Shown: one piece after another, positions 9,001 to 13,779 of the stretch
Layout of the letters: every line of letters starts with the position of its first letter
How positions within the stretch are numbered: the stretch's first letter is position 1
Program-made: the position numbers and the translations under genes
The notes under the pieces: generated by a model
The model's database searches: none
The model's input: only the letters and a program-made list of their open reading frames with translations
What the model was told of the DNA's origin: nothing
Assembly (NCBI GenBank): GCA_002179805.1
Contig: NAVB01000176.1
Span: 1-14,436, forward strand
Direction: 5' to 3'
DNA length: 14,436 nt
Source of the DNA: Acanthamoeba lenticulata
Lineage: Eukaryota; Discosea; Longamoebia; Acanthamoebidae

Positions 9001-11139
9001 GAGGAGTCTCACGACGAGGCCGTGCGCGACGGTGAGGAGCTGCGGCGCGAAAACGAAGATCTACGACGCGAGCTCGAGGAGGTCAAGCGCGACGGAGAGG
9101 TCGAGCTGCAGCGCGAGCTAGCTCAGCTGCGCCAAGAGAAGGACAACCTTCGACGCGAGATCGTCAGCGCCATGGTCCAGCTCGACGAGCTCCGCGAGCA
9201 ACATCGCCTCGAGTCCCAGCATCGGTCACAAGAGGCCGAGGCCGAGGGTGAGACCAAGGAGAACTCTAACTCGGGCGTCGTGCGCGAGCGCGAGTTGCTG
9301 GAGGCCGCCCAGGAGCAGCTCAAGGAGGTGGTCGCCCTGCGCGCACAGGACGCGCTGATCCTCGAGCGCCTCAAGCGCGAGAACGAGCACCTGATGGACA
9401 TGCTCGAGGCCACCATCGTTCAGCGCGAGAACCTCAAGGTCCTCGTCCGCCAGCTCCGCACGGGCCCTAGTCCCACCAGCGGCAGCAGCGAGGGCGAGCA
9501 GCGCGGCCGCCAGCGGTCGGCCTCGTCGGGTGACGTCAACGAGAGCGTCCTCGCGCAGAGCCAGGCGCGACTCCTCGATCTGGCGCACCTGCAGGCCGAG
9601 AACACGCGGCTCGAGGCGGCCCTCGCGCAACTCCAGCATGAGCGTGAGCACGACGAGGCCGTCGACGCTGCCGAGGTCGAGCGCCTCACACAGCAGTGCG
9701 ACGAGCTTGAGGCCGAACGACAGCGTCTGCAGGACGAACTTGACGCCGCGCGGGCGCAGCTTGCAGCCACCGCGACCCTGGACAAGCTCAGCAGCGAGGC
9801 AGCCGCCGAGCACGACGCCACACTGGCCGAGCTGCGGCAGCAGCTGGATGACCGCGACCGCGAGCTGCGCAAGCTTCAGGCCGCCCTCGCCGCTGCTGCA
9901 ACCAAGCCCAAGCCTCAGCCTAAGCTCGAGCCTGAGGAGGAAGAGGACGTCCCGTTCGAGGTGCTGGCCGAGGAGTGGGCCAGGCACGAGACCGAGCGAG
10001 AAGCGGAGGAGCGGGCGCGGGTCAAAGGCCAGCTGGAGGCCCTCCGCCAGCAGCTCGCTGCGCGCGACGGCGTCATCGACGGAGTCGAGTCACGTCTTAC
10101 TGCGGCTGCCACAGACCTTCGCGCGCGGCTCGACGAGCGGCACTCCGAGCTCCTGCGATACGCTGATACCGACGAAAACGACGCCGAACCCGTCGTCGAC
10201 GAGGGGGCCACGGCCAAGCCGGAGGCCGGGGACGAGGCCGAGTGGGTGCGCGAGCGGCAGACGCTGCTGGACCACATCGAAGCGCTCAAGACCGAGCTGC
10301 AGCAGGCTCATGTTGTCCCCGCTGCATTGAAGAGCGACGACGAAGAGGCCTTTGAGAAGTCCGGCCAGGAGCTCGCCCAGCTGCGCGACCGCGAGCGCCA
10401 GCTCGAGGCCCAGCTGGCCCAGCGCGACTCGACCGTGGCGGCGCTCACGCGAGAGCTCGACGAGACCCGGCGCGTCCTCGAGTCCTCCTCGTTCTCGTCG
10501 TCGCCCAGGCGGGAGGCGAGCGTCGGCGCAGGCGCCGAGAAGGCGGCGCGCGAACTGCAACGCAAGCTGGTGGCGCGCGAGGCCGAGGTCATCCAGACGG
10601 TCGAGCGGCGGCTCGCTTGGCTGACATCCAACAACAGCCTCCTGGGCCGCACGAGCCGCGGCAAGCTCGAGCTCCTCCGCAGCGACGTCGCCGAGGCCCG
10701 CAAGGCGCTTGGCCGCCGTCGGCGCCGCCACCAGAGCGGGCCGGCCGAAGCCGAAGTCGAAGTCGAGGAGCAGCTGCAGTTTGTCGGCTCGCTCGAGGCC
10801 ATCATTGCCGCGCTCTGCGACGTGGTGATGGAGGAGACTGCAGCAGCCAACCTCCGAACGTCAGGCGCCGATGATGATGACGACGATGGTGGATATCACG
10901 ATGATGAAGAGGAGGAGCCGTTGAACCGGAGCGTCGGTAGCAGCGGCGGGATCAGCCGAGGTGATCATGCAGATGACCACGACGACGAGCGCGCCAAGTC
11001 GAGACCTGTGGACAGCCGGACGTCGCTGTCGCTCATGCGCTCCAAGATCGAGCAGTTGATCCACCGCATGGAGACGGCTCAGCTCGAGGGCGGTGTCCCG
11101 CCGAGCAAGAGTCCCGCCAAGCGTCGAACAGGACACTGA
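1..11139 (+). CDS. Giant repeat-rich coiled-coil protein (5' end outside window)
   Basis: The frame is open from base 1 to a TGA at 11137-11139, giving 3712 codons. There is no real start in the window: the TTG at 64 lies inside the open frame. The protein is almost entirely Glu/Ala/Leu/Arg/Gln heptad sequence, as in long coiled-coil rods. Layout by nucleotide: repeat family I (about 64-3460); coiled coil; acidic unstructured linker (about 3784-4005); coiled coil; repeat family II (about 4912-7360) with diverged flanking units; a long non-repetitive coiled coil (about 7770-10480); then a C-terminal part with an Arg-rich patch (five Arg from 10714), an acidic Asp/Glu stretch (about 10867-10920) and a basic tail. 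I see no motor, kinase, membrane or GRIP-type domain. Such rods serve as golgins, centrosomal scaffolds or cytoskeletal tethers, but which applies here is unknown. No intron is needed over 11 kb, unlike the three neighbouring genes. The product is confidently coding and filamentous; its function is not recognised. Confidence 0.93.
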   Translation, partial: RELRASLTEQAEKLQTTLQGQLERLSIAVAEEQRLRRVAEEERDAAAKGGDEQLNMLRTEVDRLSALVAEEQRKRQAADESAQAIAKRSAEHEQTVEQELRERFAAQQAELARLTAVADKEEAKRRAAEQALATDAELAAQTEAALRAEVERLTCVVAEEERQRRMAEEERDAATKGGDEQLDVLRAEAARLAALLDEQQTLQHTAEQQRAEQAAQLRQLEAELRQSEEGRVAGEAARRASEERALEEKARLEQQLQANLDQQASLQAQVERLTKAAAESQAVHESLAELQGQVERLSGAVAEEQRLRRVAEEERDATAKGGDEQLNVLRAEAARLAALADEHQALGRTTEQQLQASLAEAATLQAEVGRLTQVDAEGQAARQRLTEQVDELRGEVERLHHAAEAERARLESELARVTALASEQEAQAQSLATATERAAQTEAALRAEVERLTSVVTEEQRLRRMAEEERDAAAKGGDEQLNVLRAEAGRLAALVDEQQALRRTAEQQCDEQRAEAERLAKVDAEHQAAHKSLAEQADVLRAEVDRLSALVAEEQRLRQAAEESAQAVAKRSAEHEQAVEQELRERFAAQQAEHSRLAAVADEEEAKRRAAEQALAAEAERAAQAEASLRVEIERLSSVVAEEQRQRRVAEEERDAAAKGGDEQLNVLRAEAARLVALVDEHQAGLRTAEEERQRLEDELSRVASEHEAQLTDQEALRAQVDRLAAVEQELREQLEAQRVNLEQALATNEERAAQAEAALRAEVERSSSVVAEEQRLRRMAEEERDAAAKGGSEQLDVLRAEAARLAALLDEQQALRHTAEQQRAEQAAQLRQLEAELRQSEEGRVAGEAARRASEEHEHEHEEKARLEHQLQASLSDQAMLREQLEAQRTELARLTSVVAEEQRLRRMAEEERDAAAKGGDEQLNVLRVEAGRLAALLDEHQALRRTAEQQLQASLTEVDQLQATHETLRAEVSRLAVVEQELHERAQAQQAELDRLTAVADEEQAKRRAAEQARTTDARLAAQTEAALHTEVERLTSVVAEEQRLRRVAEEERNAAAEGGDEQLDVLRAEAARLAALLVDQEQNLRQSAEEERDRVETELRRVTSEREAQLAEQERLRETHERSLAEAARLAALVEEEQSLRRLAEARLADTSIDVEPEPEPEEANAAAQLQDEVARLSILLEAEQRLRQAAEERLQLQSEDERENEESRVAELARLVQEVARVQAALEAAERRAAEADERVERLQSDLARSEREERSIAADHPTTATAADEPAEANAEQSVGATLVAGDEDDDWGSGWDQDTEEEDAELKDSHHEAEAEKEAEEESPLDTTRDVEQLQREIEALNARVARAERQAVEERDLRRRAEDGTREVDQVASIEGDDDNDDNDDLARLQHERQANEEGLREALRRIDHDAELERLRGELDARERDLEREVRRQATLEQHAREERDALEADLNAVQAERDRAQEEAQALRAERAELESLKDFLDRQCQLMASREDVHRERMDELQAQLEHESARIEALERDKVDLDRQLGEARAGQQQGAALAAQLADVAAQLHTLEQVVAERDAELARLQEAKNALEHERGEAEQTARERQEQDDALTQRVHDLETAGRESVNKSNDNDHNDDARWVQRVRELEEAHQAQVAELERMREAKDEAERLREFLEHQLELLTMQQEMHQEHQQQRDEHDNDEDDKGKELELVAGQLRTLQKVQAEREAELAQVRQERDEAERERGFLERQLELVTMQQEMHRETERLALERDQTTAPRSEDKHARVRELEEARQAQAAELEKLREAKDEAERLREFLERQLELVAMQQEMHRETGRLALETSTATAEADARARVRELEEAHQAQAAELERLREAKDEAERLREFLEHQLELLTMQQEMHQERQHQQHDDDEEAKGETLERVAGQLRALQEAHAEREAELAQLRQERDEAERERGFLERQLELVAMQQEMHRETERLADLDQARPAPEVVTATAAVEASPPVRVRELEEALQVQAAELEKLREAKDEAERLREFLERQLELVAMQQEMHRETGRLADGDQASSLTAGGSEDERAKVVQQKLEEAHRAQAAELNEARAKVRVLEEAHQAQTAELARVREAKDEAERLREFLERQLELLTMQQEMHRETERLADREQASEAPAPAAVVDSEQVRARVWELEEAHQAQAAELERMREAKDEAERLRESLEHQLELLTMQQEMHQERQQQRDDHDYDHHDKDEELKRVAGQLRALQEAHAEHEAELEKLRQERDEAERERGFLERQLELVTMQQEMHRETERLADLNRADSATLETTTALAAELTEARTRVRELEDAHKAQMNELDQLRAAKDEAERLREFLERQLELVAMQQEMHRETGRLVEQPSSSALPEIAVEATAAAVEADRDERTKAHQREEARQAELKLLREAKDEAEQMRGFLERQLELLTMQQEMHQERQRQHEDEEAFGKRVVDSAAAAGQLGEEEPFQLLARVRALEDTIDAQETELKQLRAAKDEAERQLDLLRRENERLASAEQGEDSDVAARLRHERDELQARVAQLTEERDGAEAQREFFERQLEFISIQEGMHQQRERLEEAAALAAHTEAEAQVQAKDTAAQNEAYTLKLENDQLRSEQARLAGEVETLQREKLSVELVRDFLERQLENVVVQDAIHRRREAAGDADTVVAPSNDDGDDESSTVLVARLREDVARLERELELVRTATREQVAKLQAQADALANEAERARAQATRLAQEKDVLEEGLLRMMDAKEREEEQLASGGAQQPDLAQQQQQQLEQTLAQAEAFKDERDTLRRAVAGLEARVEELAAQVEQLTARDAAHELATDEARRAHDEALAQQRAQLEAEWIARQAELHAQAGVGAEKNDDAVAAARVEAVARRQAAEAQLAALQERAAQLEAELREAQREARREAEARQRVEVRAERLEDEKDVFEEGLLKAIDARGTEEAARMQVEAELADALARAKDLEATLVTHRRDAEARIAQLTAQLEREESHDEAVRDGEELRRENEDLRRELEEVKRDGEVELQRELAQLRQEKDNLRREIVSAMVQLDELREQHRLESQHRSQEAEAEGETKENSNSGVVRERELLEAAQEQLKEVVALRAQDALILERLKRENEHLMDMLEATIVQRENLKVLVRQLRTGPSPTSGSSEGEQRGRQRSASSGDVNESVLAQSQARLLDLAHLQAENTRLEAALAQLQHEREHDEAVDAAEVERLTQQCDELEAERQRLQDELDAARAQLAATATLDKLSSEAAAEHDATLAELRQQLDDRDRELRKLQAALAAAATKPKPQPKLEPEEEEDVPFEVLAEEWARHETEREAEERARVKGQLEALRQQLAARDGVIDGVESRLTAAATDLRARLDERHSELLRYADTDENDAEPVVDEGATAKPEAGDEAEWVRERQTLLDHIEALKTELQQAHVVPAALKSDDEEAFEKSGQELAQLRDRERQLEAQLAQRDSTVAALTRELDETRRVLESSSFSSSPRREASVGAGAEKAARELQRKLVAREAEVIQTVERRLAWLTSNNSLLGRTSRGKLELLRSDVAEARKALGRRRRRHQSGPAEAEVEVEEQLQFVGSLEAIIAALCDVVMEETAAANLRTSGADDDDDDGGYHDDEEEEPLNRSVGSSGGISRGDHADDHDDERAKSRPVDSRTSLSLMRSKIEQLIHRMETAQLEGGVPPSKSPAKRRTGH
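181..393 (+). repeat. Long in-frame duplicate, copy 1 (partner 1630-1842)
   Basis: About 71 codons beginning VDRLSALVAEEQR and ending EAKRRAAEQAL recur at 1630-1842, an offset of 1449 nt (483 codons). The proteins are highly similar, but many third positions differ. This copy event is therefore older than the 547/2389 pair, which implies repeated rounds of segmental duplication inside the gene. Confidence 0.82.
547..730 (+). repeat. Near-identical direct duplicate, copy 1 (partner 2389-2572)
   Basis: Bases 547-730 match 2389-2572 (offset 1842 nt, 614 codons) with three mismatches by eye, at 564, 601 and 607. The last 120 or so bases match without a difference, synonymous sites included, and an otherwise rare TTA leucine codon is shared. 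Other units of the array differ at many third positions, so this pair was copied or homogenised recently. Confidence 0.88.
1630..1842 (+). repeat. Long in-frame duplicate, copy 2 (partner 181-393)
   Basis: This copy is colinear and ungapped with 181-393. Substitutions are mainly synonymous or conservative, for example KRQAADES against LRQAAEES. Confidence 0.82.
2389..2572 (+). repeat. Near-identical direct duplicate, copy 2 (partner 547-730)
   Basis: This is the second copy of the 184-nt segment. Straight after it the two copies diverge: this one carries alternating Glu-His codons (GAGCAC repeats, about 2569-2587) where the first has an Arg-Ala-Leu segment. The duplication boundary therefore seems to lie near 2572, with a small GAGCAC expansion at the junction. 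Confidence 0.85.
3784..4005 (+). other. Acidic, low-heptad linker with a Trp-containing motif
   Basis: This in-frame segment of the giant protein has no heptad pattern. It is rich in Ala/Thr/Pro and then in Asp/Glu. It contains DEDDDWGSGWDQD (3877-3915), and the two Trp stand out because Trp is very rare in the rod. The linker separates repeat family I from the central coiled coil and is probably disordered. Acidic-Trp short motifs are known to bind adaptor or motor subunits in other proteins; a role here is only a suggestion. Confidence 0.7.
4447..4530 (+). repeat. Diverged outlying unit of repeat family II (upstream)
   Basis: The segment reading FLDRQCQLMASREDVHRERM fits the family II core position by position (FL-x-RQ-x-L, then M, then VH or MH followed by RE). 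It is preceded by an ERAELESLK segment like the normal unit. It lies about 500 nt before the homogenised array. Confidence 0.65.
4912..7360 (+). repeat. Repeat family II of the giant protein: eleven MQQEMH units
   Basis: Eleven in-frame units of roughly 60 to 95 codons carry the core FLERQLELVAMQQEMHRE, preceded by REAKDEAERLR or RQERDEAERER. The ATG of MQQEMH lies at 5032, 5251, 5461, 5665, 5878, 6112, 6397, 6625, 6844, 7081 and 7318. Three subtypes recur in order. A has LEHQLELLTMQQEMHQE plus an Asp/His/Glu linker, B begins VAGQLRALQ and has GFLERQLEL, and C begins VRELEEA and ends HRETGRLA. Units 1-3, 4-6 and 8-10 are A-B-C, unit 7 is an extra C-like unit, and unit 11 is a shortened A-like unit. 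One A-B-C period is about 210 codons. I know no named domain with this core. Confidence 0.9.
7606..8004 (+). repeat. Two diverged outlying units of repeat family II (downstream)
   Basis: Two further cores follow the array: FFERQLEFISIQEGMHQQRE (about 7690-7750) and FLERQLENVVVQDAIHRRRE (about 7945-8004). They keep the F-x-ERQLE and Q-x-x-(M/I)H positions but have changed elsewhere. Divergence increases away from the centre, as expected when unequal exchange homogenises only the middle of an array. Confidence 0.7.
8233..8856 (+). repeat. Pair of EKDV(L/F)EEGLL motifs in the distal rod
   Basis: EKDVLEEGLLRMMDAK (8233-8280) and EKDVFEEGLLKAIDAR (8809-8856) are clear relatives 576 nt apart. Looser forms follow near 9136 (EKDNLRREIVSAM) and 9376 (ENEHLMDMLEATI). 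They may be remote cousins of the family II core, aligned on the D-x-L-E positions; that last step is inference. A short CAG run encoding glutamines lies between the two main motifs (about 8335-8352). Confidence 0.6.
10711..11127 (+). other. C-terminal tail: Arg patch, acidic stretch, SPAKRR end
   Basis: After the last long heptad block, the giant protein has a run of five Arg codons (10714-10728), a short hydrophobic helix-like segment with SLEAIIAALCDVVMEE (about 10789-10836), and an Asp/Glu/His-rich stretch. A further predicted helix (SLMRSKIEQLIHRMETAQL) follows, and the protein ends with SKSPAKRR. Ser-Pro-Ala-Lys (codons 11110-11121) matches the CDK consensus S-P-x-K/R, and the basic end could be a nuclear localisation signal. 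These are pattern matches only. Confidence 0.5.
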
Positions 11140-11182
11140 TGAACCACGTGGCCAGTCCACATTTTTGTAATGCCCACATGTC

Positions 11183-11192
11183 AATAAATAAA
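11183..11192 (+). terminator. Overlapping AATAAA polyadenylation signals
   Basis: Two overlapping AATAAA hexamers (11183-11188 and 11187-11192) lie 44 nt after the stop of the giant gene, in a sudden AT-rich patch. They are the likely 3'-end processing signal of that gene. Confidence 0.65.
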
Positions 11193-11286
11193 TATCTAAT
11201 AATTTTTAAAATTCTGCAAACACAAAAACAAAAAAGAACAAAAAAACAAAAAAACAAAAACAAAAACAAAGAACGCGAAGGGCACA
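11193..11286. promoter_or_regulatory. A-rich spacer: 3' flank of giant gene and upstream region of KDM8
   Basis: The whole gap between the giant gene and the KDM8 start codon is 147 nt. From about 11217 to 11271 the + strand is a run of A3-7 tracts separated by single C or G. An in-frame TAA at 11197-11199 closes the KDM8 frame upstream. No clear TATA box is visible. The A-tract run may be a nucleosome-excluding spacer that serves both the 3' end and the next promoter; that is inference. Confidence 0.45.
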
Positions 11287-12615
11287 ATGCACACACGAGC
11301 GGCTACGCGCTGCTCAAGCAAGACGAAGTGGGCGTGTGCGCGCCTTTTCGCCTCCTTGCATGGTGGCGGGACAGAAATACCCCGAGTGGACGAGATTGAC
11401 CTAGGCCGATTCGAAGGGGAGCACATGGAGACTGGGCAACCGCTCATCCTTACACGAGCGATTGCGCACTGGCCTGCACTGCGCCTGTGGCCTGACCTGG
11501 ACTACTTGCGGGCAAAGGCTGACGAAGACGCGGTCGTTCCCATCGAACTCGGGTCGAGCTATTTAGATCCAGAAATGGAGCAACGCCACATGACCTTGGC
11601 CACCTACCTCGACTACCTTCGTACCAACTCCCTCCTCTTCTCGACCTTTGCCAAACGCGGCCAGCGTTACTCGAGGTGGCCAGCTCTTGAGAGCCCTGAG
11701 CTTACGGGCTCGTTGTTGCGCGCAGAGCAGCAGGAAGAGGACCGGGGCCAGGGCGCGGATGGAGCAGAGACCGAGAGGGCGCCCGTGGGGTACCTGGCCC
11801 AGTTCCGCTTGTTTGACGCCATCCCCGCGCTCCAGCAGGACTTTGACATTCCAGCCTTTTGTCGGCTGGGTCGGTACCTTCCGAACCCACCCCAGCCCTC
11901 TTGTGTTCAACTTCACCTGCTCCGTCTGACATCGCACCCGTGGCCGCAGAGGCGACTTCTACGGCACTCATGCGTGGCTGGGGCCCAAAGTGCGTGCCTT
12001 CTTCTTCTTCTTTTCGTACTCGCGCCGAAGGGTGAAAGAGAAGTTCTCACTGGTGCTGGTCGGTGGTTGTGTGGCCCAGGGGACGGTGAGTCCACTGCAC
12101 AAGGACCCGTACCACAACTGCCTGGCGCAGGTGGTCGGGGACAAGTACCTCCGCATCTACCACCCGCGTGACCAGGCCTGCCTCTACCCCTACGCCGGCT
12201 TCACGCGAAAGAACTCGTCCCAGGTTTGTTCTTCCTTACTCGAGTAGATGAAGAAGATGAAGAAGGTGAAGAAGGTGAAGAAGAAGAAGAAGAGGAAGAA
12301 GGAGGAGACCCAGCTCATCGATAAGCCCCCGTGCCGTGAGGAGGGCAGGTCGATGTGGAGAATCCGAACCTGGACTTCTACCCGCGATTTGCCGAGGCGC
12401 CCTACCACGAGTGCGTGCTGCGCGCTGGCGAAATGCTCTTCATTCCAAAGGGTACGCGAAGGCAGCCCTTCCCTCTCTCTTCTGAGAGCCCTCTCAAAGC
12501 ACTCGAATGAAGACTGAGCCTCTGTCGGACTCTGGACCCTCACGTGATGGCAGGACACTGGCACTATGTGCGATCGCTGTCGCGCTCCTTCTCCGTGAGC
12601 TTCTGGTGGCAGTAG
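11287..12615 (+). CDS. KDM8: JmjC-domain 2-oxoglutarate dioxygenase, KDM8/JMJD5 type
   Basis: Exons are 11287-11873, 11950-11989, 12080-12223, 12349-12451 and 12554-12615, which join to 311 codons. The four introns are GT-AG, of 76, 90, 125 and 102 nt. The product aligns along its length with animal and plant JMJD5. Fe(II) ligands are His216, Asp218 (PLHKDP) and His295 (HWHYV), 79 residues apart as in human His321/Asp323/His400. The 2-oxoglutarate positions Tyr169, Ser213, Asn222 and Lys231 correspond to human Tyr272, Ser318, Asn327 and Lys336. The end, SFSVSFWWQ, is the usual KDM8 C-terminus. Family members are reported as arginyl hydroxylases, and earlier as an H3K36me2 demethylase; the substrate here is unknown. 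The long N-terminal helical region of human JMJD5 is absent. The ATG at 11287 is the first after an in-frame TAA (11197), but the first 30 residues show no recognisable match, so the start is less sure than the rest. Confidence 0.92.
12224..12348 (+). other. KDM8 intron 3 with GAA/GAAGGT microsatellite
   Basis: This 125-nt intron splits the conserved SSQ-VDVENP junction exactly at a codon boundary (CAG/gtttgt ... ggcag/GTC). Its middle (about 12247-12307) is almost pure purine, built of GAA, GAAGAT and GAAGGT units. That is unusual next to the branch and acceptor region, which normally favours pyrimidines. Stop codons close the frame shortly after the donor (TAG at 12245-12247). Confidence 0.75.
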
Positions 12616-12726
12616 TTCCCGCAAGAAATCAACATAAAAAAAGCAAAACAATGACGGTAGATGAACCCGGGGTGAGGCCTCCTCTTTTTTTCTGGCGTCC
12701 TTGTGGAGACGATGAAGATCTGCGCC
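12616..12726. other. Convergent 3' region between KDM8 and the Usp gene
   Basis: Only 111 nt separate the KDM8 stop (+ strand) from the Usp stop (- strand). It contains an A-rich stretch with CATAAA (12633-12638) that could serve KDM8 as a weak polyadenylation signal. No AATAAA is visible for the Usp gene on the - strand. The two 3' UTRs must be very short or must overlap. Confidence 0.55.
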
Positions 12727-13620
12727 TTAGGCAAGCTGGCCGTCCTCCTTGGACGGTGTTGCCTCGGGCACCAGCACGACGGGCCGTCGGCCGCAGTACT
12801 TCATCACCGCCGTGCCTGACGCGCCCAGCAGCGGCCTGGTTGTGGGCACGAAGCACACAAAGGAAAATGATGAATAAAGTAACAGATCAGACAAGGAAAC
12901 GTTTTGGAAAGAGGACCTGGGGTGCCTTTGGCCGATGACGACAGCAGCGGCCTCGCGCTTGTCGGCCAGGTAGCACACGGCGTGGCCGAATCCGCCTCGT
13001 GTGGTGAACGTAAAGTGCTTCATCATGCACTGCCTCTGCACTCGCCCGCCTCGTCAGAGGCCATGTTCGATGCGCCTCTTTTGTGGATGGTCGATGCACG
13101 TGATGATGATGATGGTGGTGGGGACGACTTACCCCAGCGTCGTGGCACATGGCCAAATAGCGGCGCTCCATGGCCAAGTGGCGCTCCTCGGCCTGGTCGT
13201 CCTCGCCAAAGGGGACGTGCTTGCCCGATTCGCTGCTCGCGGAAGAGGTCAAGGGGACGCGAATGCCGTGGGCCAGCACCAGCGAGCGCGCCTTAGGCAG
13301 GTGCTCCAGCGCGAACCGCAGCGCCTCGTCCGCTGCCGGGCTGCCGTCCACGCACACGACGGCCAGCGGGTCCTCCTCGCCCTCTGAGGAGCGGTCGGGC
13401 GTGTGTCCGTTGCGCTCCTTTTGAGGTGCGCAAACACCACGTCAGCTGAGTGGACAAAGCAAAGACGAGGCTGAACAAGTAGAAGGGGCACCTTGAACCG
13501 CTTCTTGAGGTCTTGGGAAGCGCGATCTTTTTGATTCAAGAACCGCAGACGGTCCACAAAGTAGGTATCGAGGTCTTCCTCGTATTTGCCATCGCCCTTC
13601 TTCGGCTGCTGCTCTGCCAT
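12727..13620 (-). CDS. Universal stress protein (UspA-fold) domain protein
   Basis: On the - strand the exons are 13620-13492, 13417-13133, 13035-12917 and 12835-12727, joining to 213 codons. The GT-AG introns are 74, 97 and 81 nt. A charged N-terminal extension of about 60 residues precedes the domain. First strand and loop: LAVVCVDGSPAADEAL (Asp67 sits where Usp proteins contact adenine). Then comes a helix, LVLAHGIRVPLT, a variable charged segment, and a second half with AAAVVIGQRHPRPLLGASGT and a final strand RRPVVLVPE. ATP-binding Usp proteins carry G-x2-G-x9-G-(S/T). Here the second Gly is His176 and the loop before LGAS is about four residues short, so nucleotide binding is uncertain. 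Usp proteins are small cytosolic, usually dimeric, stress-linked proteins; no specific role can be read from this one. The start is the ATG at 13620, and the acceptor of exon 3 has a second AG six bases further on. Confidence 0.85.
12836..12916 (-). other. Usp intron 3: length a multiple of three, no in-frame stop
   Basis: On the - strand the donor (CCCAG/gtcctc) and acceptor (acaaccag/GCC) enclose 81 nt with no stop codon in the reading frame. Retention would insert 27 residues, many hydrophobic, in the ATP-loop region without shifting the frame. Removal joins GQRHPR to PLLGAS, which fits the Usp fold better, so I call it an intron. Confidence 0.7.
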
Positions 13621-13779
13621 CTTGTGCTCTTCTTCGCTCTTCTTGCGCTGGCTTACGAAACAGACCAGTCTGGGCAGTCCCTGGAGCAGTGGTCTAGATT
13701 TGGGCTGAATTTCTTGATTTTTGTAAGCTCAAGAAACAAGGAAATGTTTTGGGAAAAGATGTGAAGGACAGCAACAAAG
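13621..13779. promoter_or_regulatory. Divergent upstream region shared by the Usp and LMF genes
   Basis: The start codons of the Usp gene (- strand, 13620) and the LMF gene (+ strand, 13780) are 159 nt apart, so both promoters must lie here or inside the genes. An inverted repeat, CAGACCAGTCTG (13661-13672, five-base arms), sits about 40 nt from the Usp start. No TATA box is evident. The LMF-proximal half is AT-richer (about 13700-13775). Confidence 0.5.

Noticed and set aside
11328..11374. A possible 47-nt intron near the KDM8 start (gtgggc ... gggacag)
   Set aside because: Removing it shifts the frame away from the conserved IPRVDEIDLGRF segment, and 47 nt is shorter than any other intron here.
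11870..11951. Alternative KDM8 intron 1 boundaries (donor at 11870, acceptor after 11951)
   Set aside because: It keeps the frame but uses weaker sites and loses one residue. The 11874-11949 choice has a gtacct donor, a cag acceptor and the same loop length as plant JMJD5.
13095..13125. A run of histidines read on the - strand
   Set aside because: It comes from an ATG/GATGAT microsatellite inside Usp intron 2, just after a consensus gtaagt donor, so it is not coding.
13513..13764. Small + strand open frame overlapping the Usp start
   Set aside because: It is the opposite strand of Usp exon 1 plus the intergenic gap, with no family resemblance.
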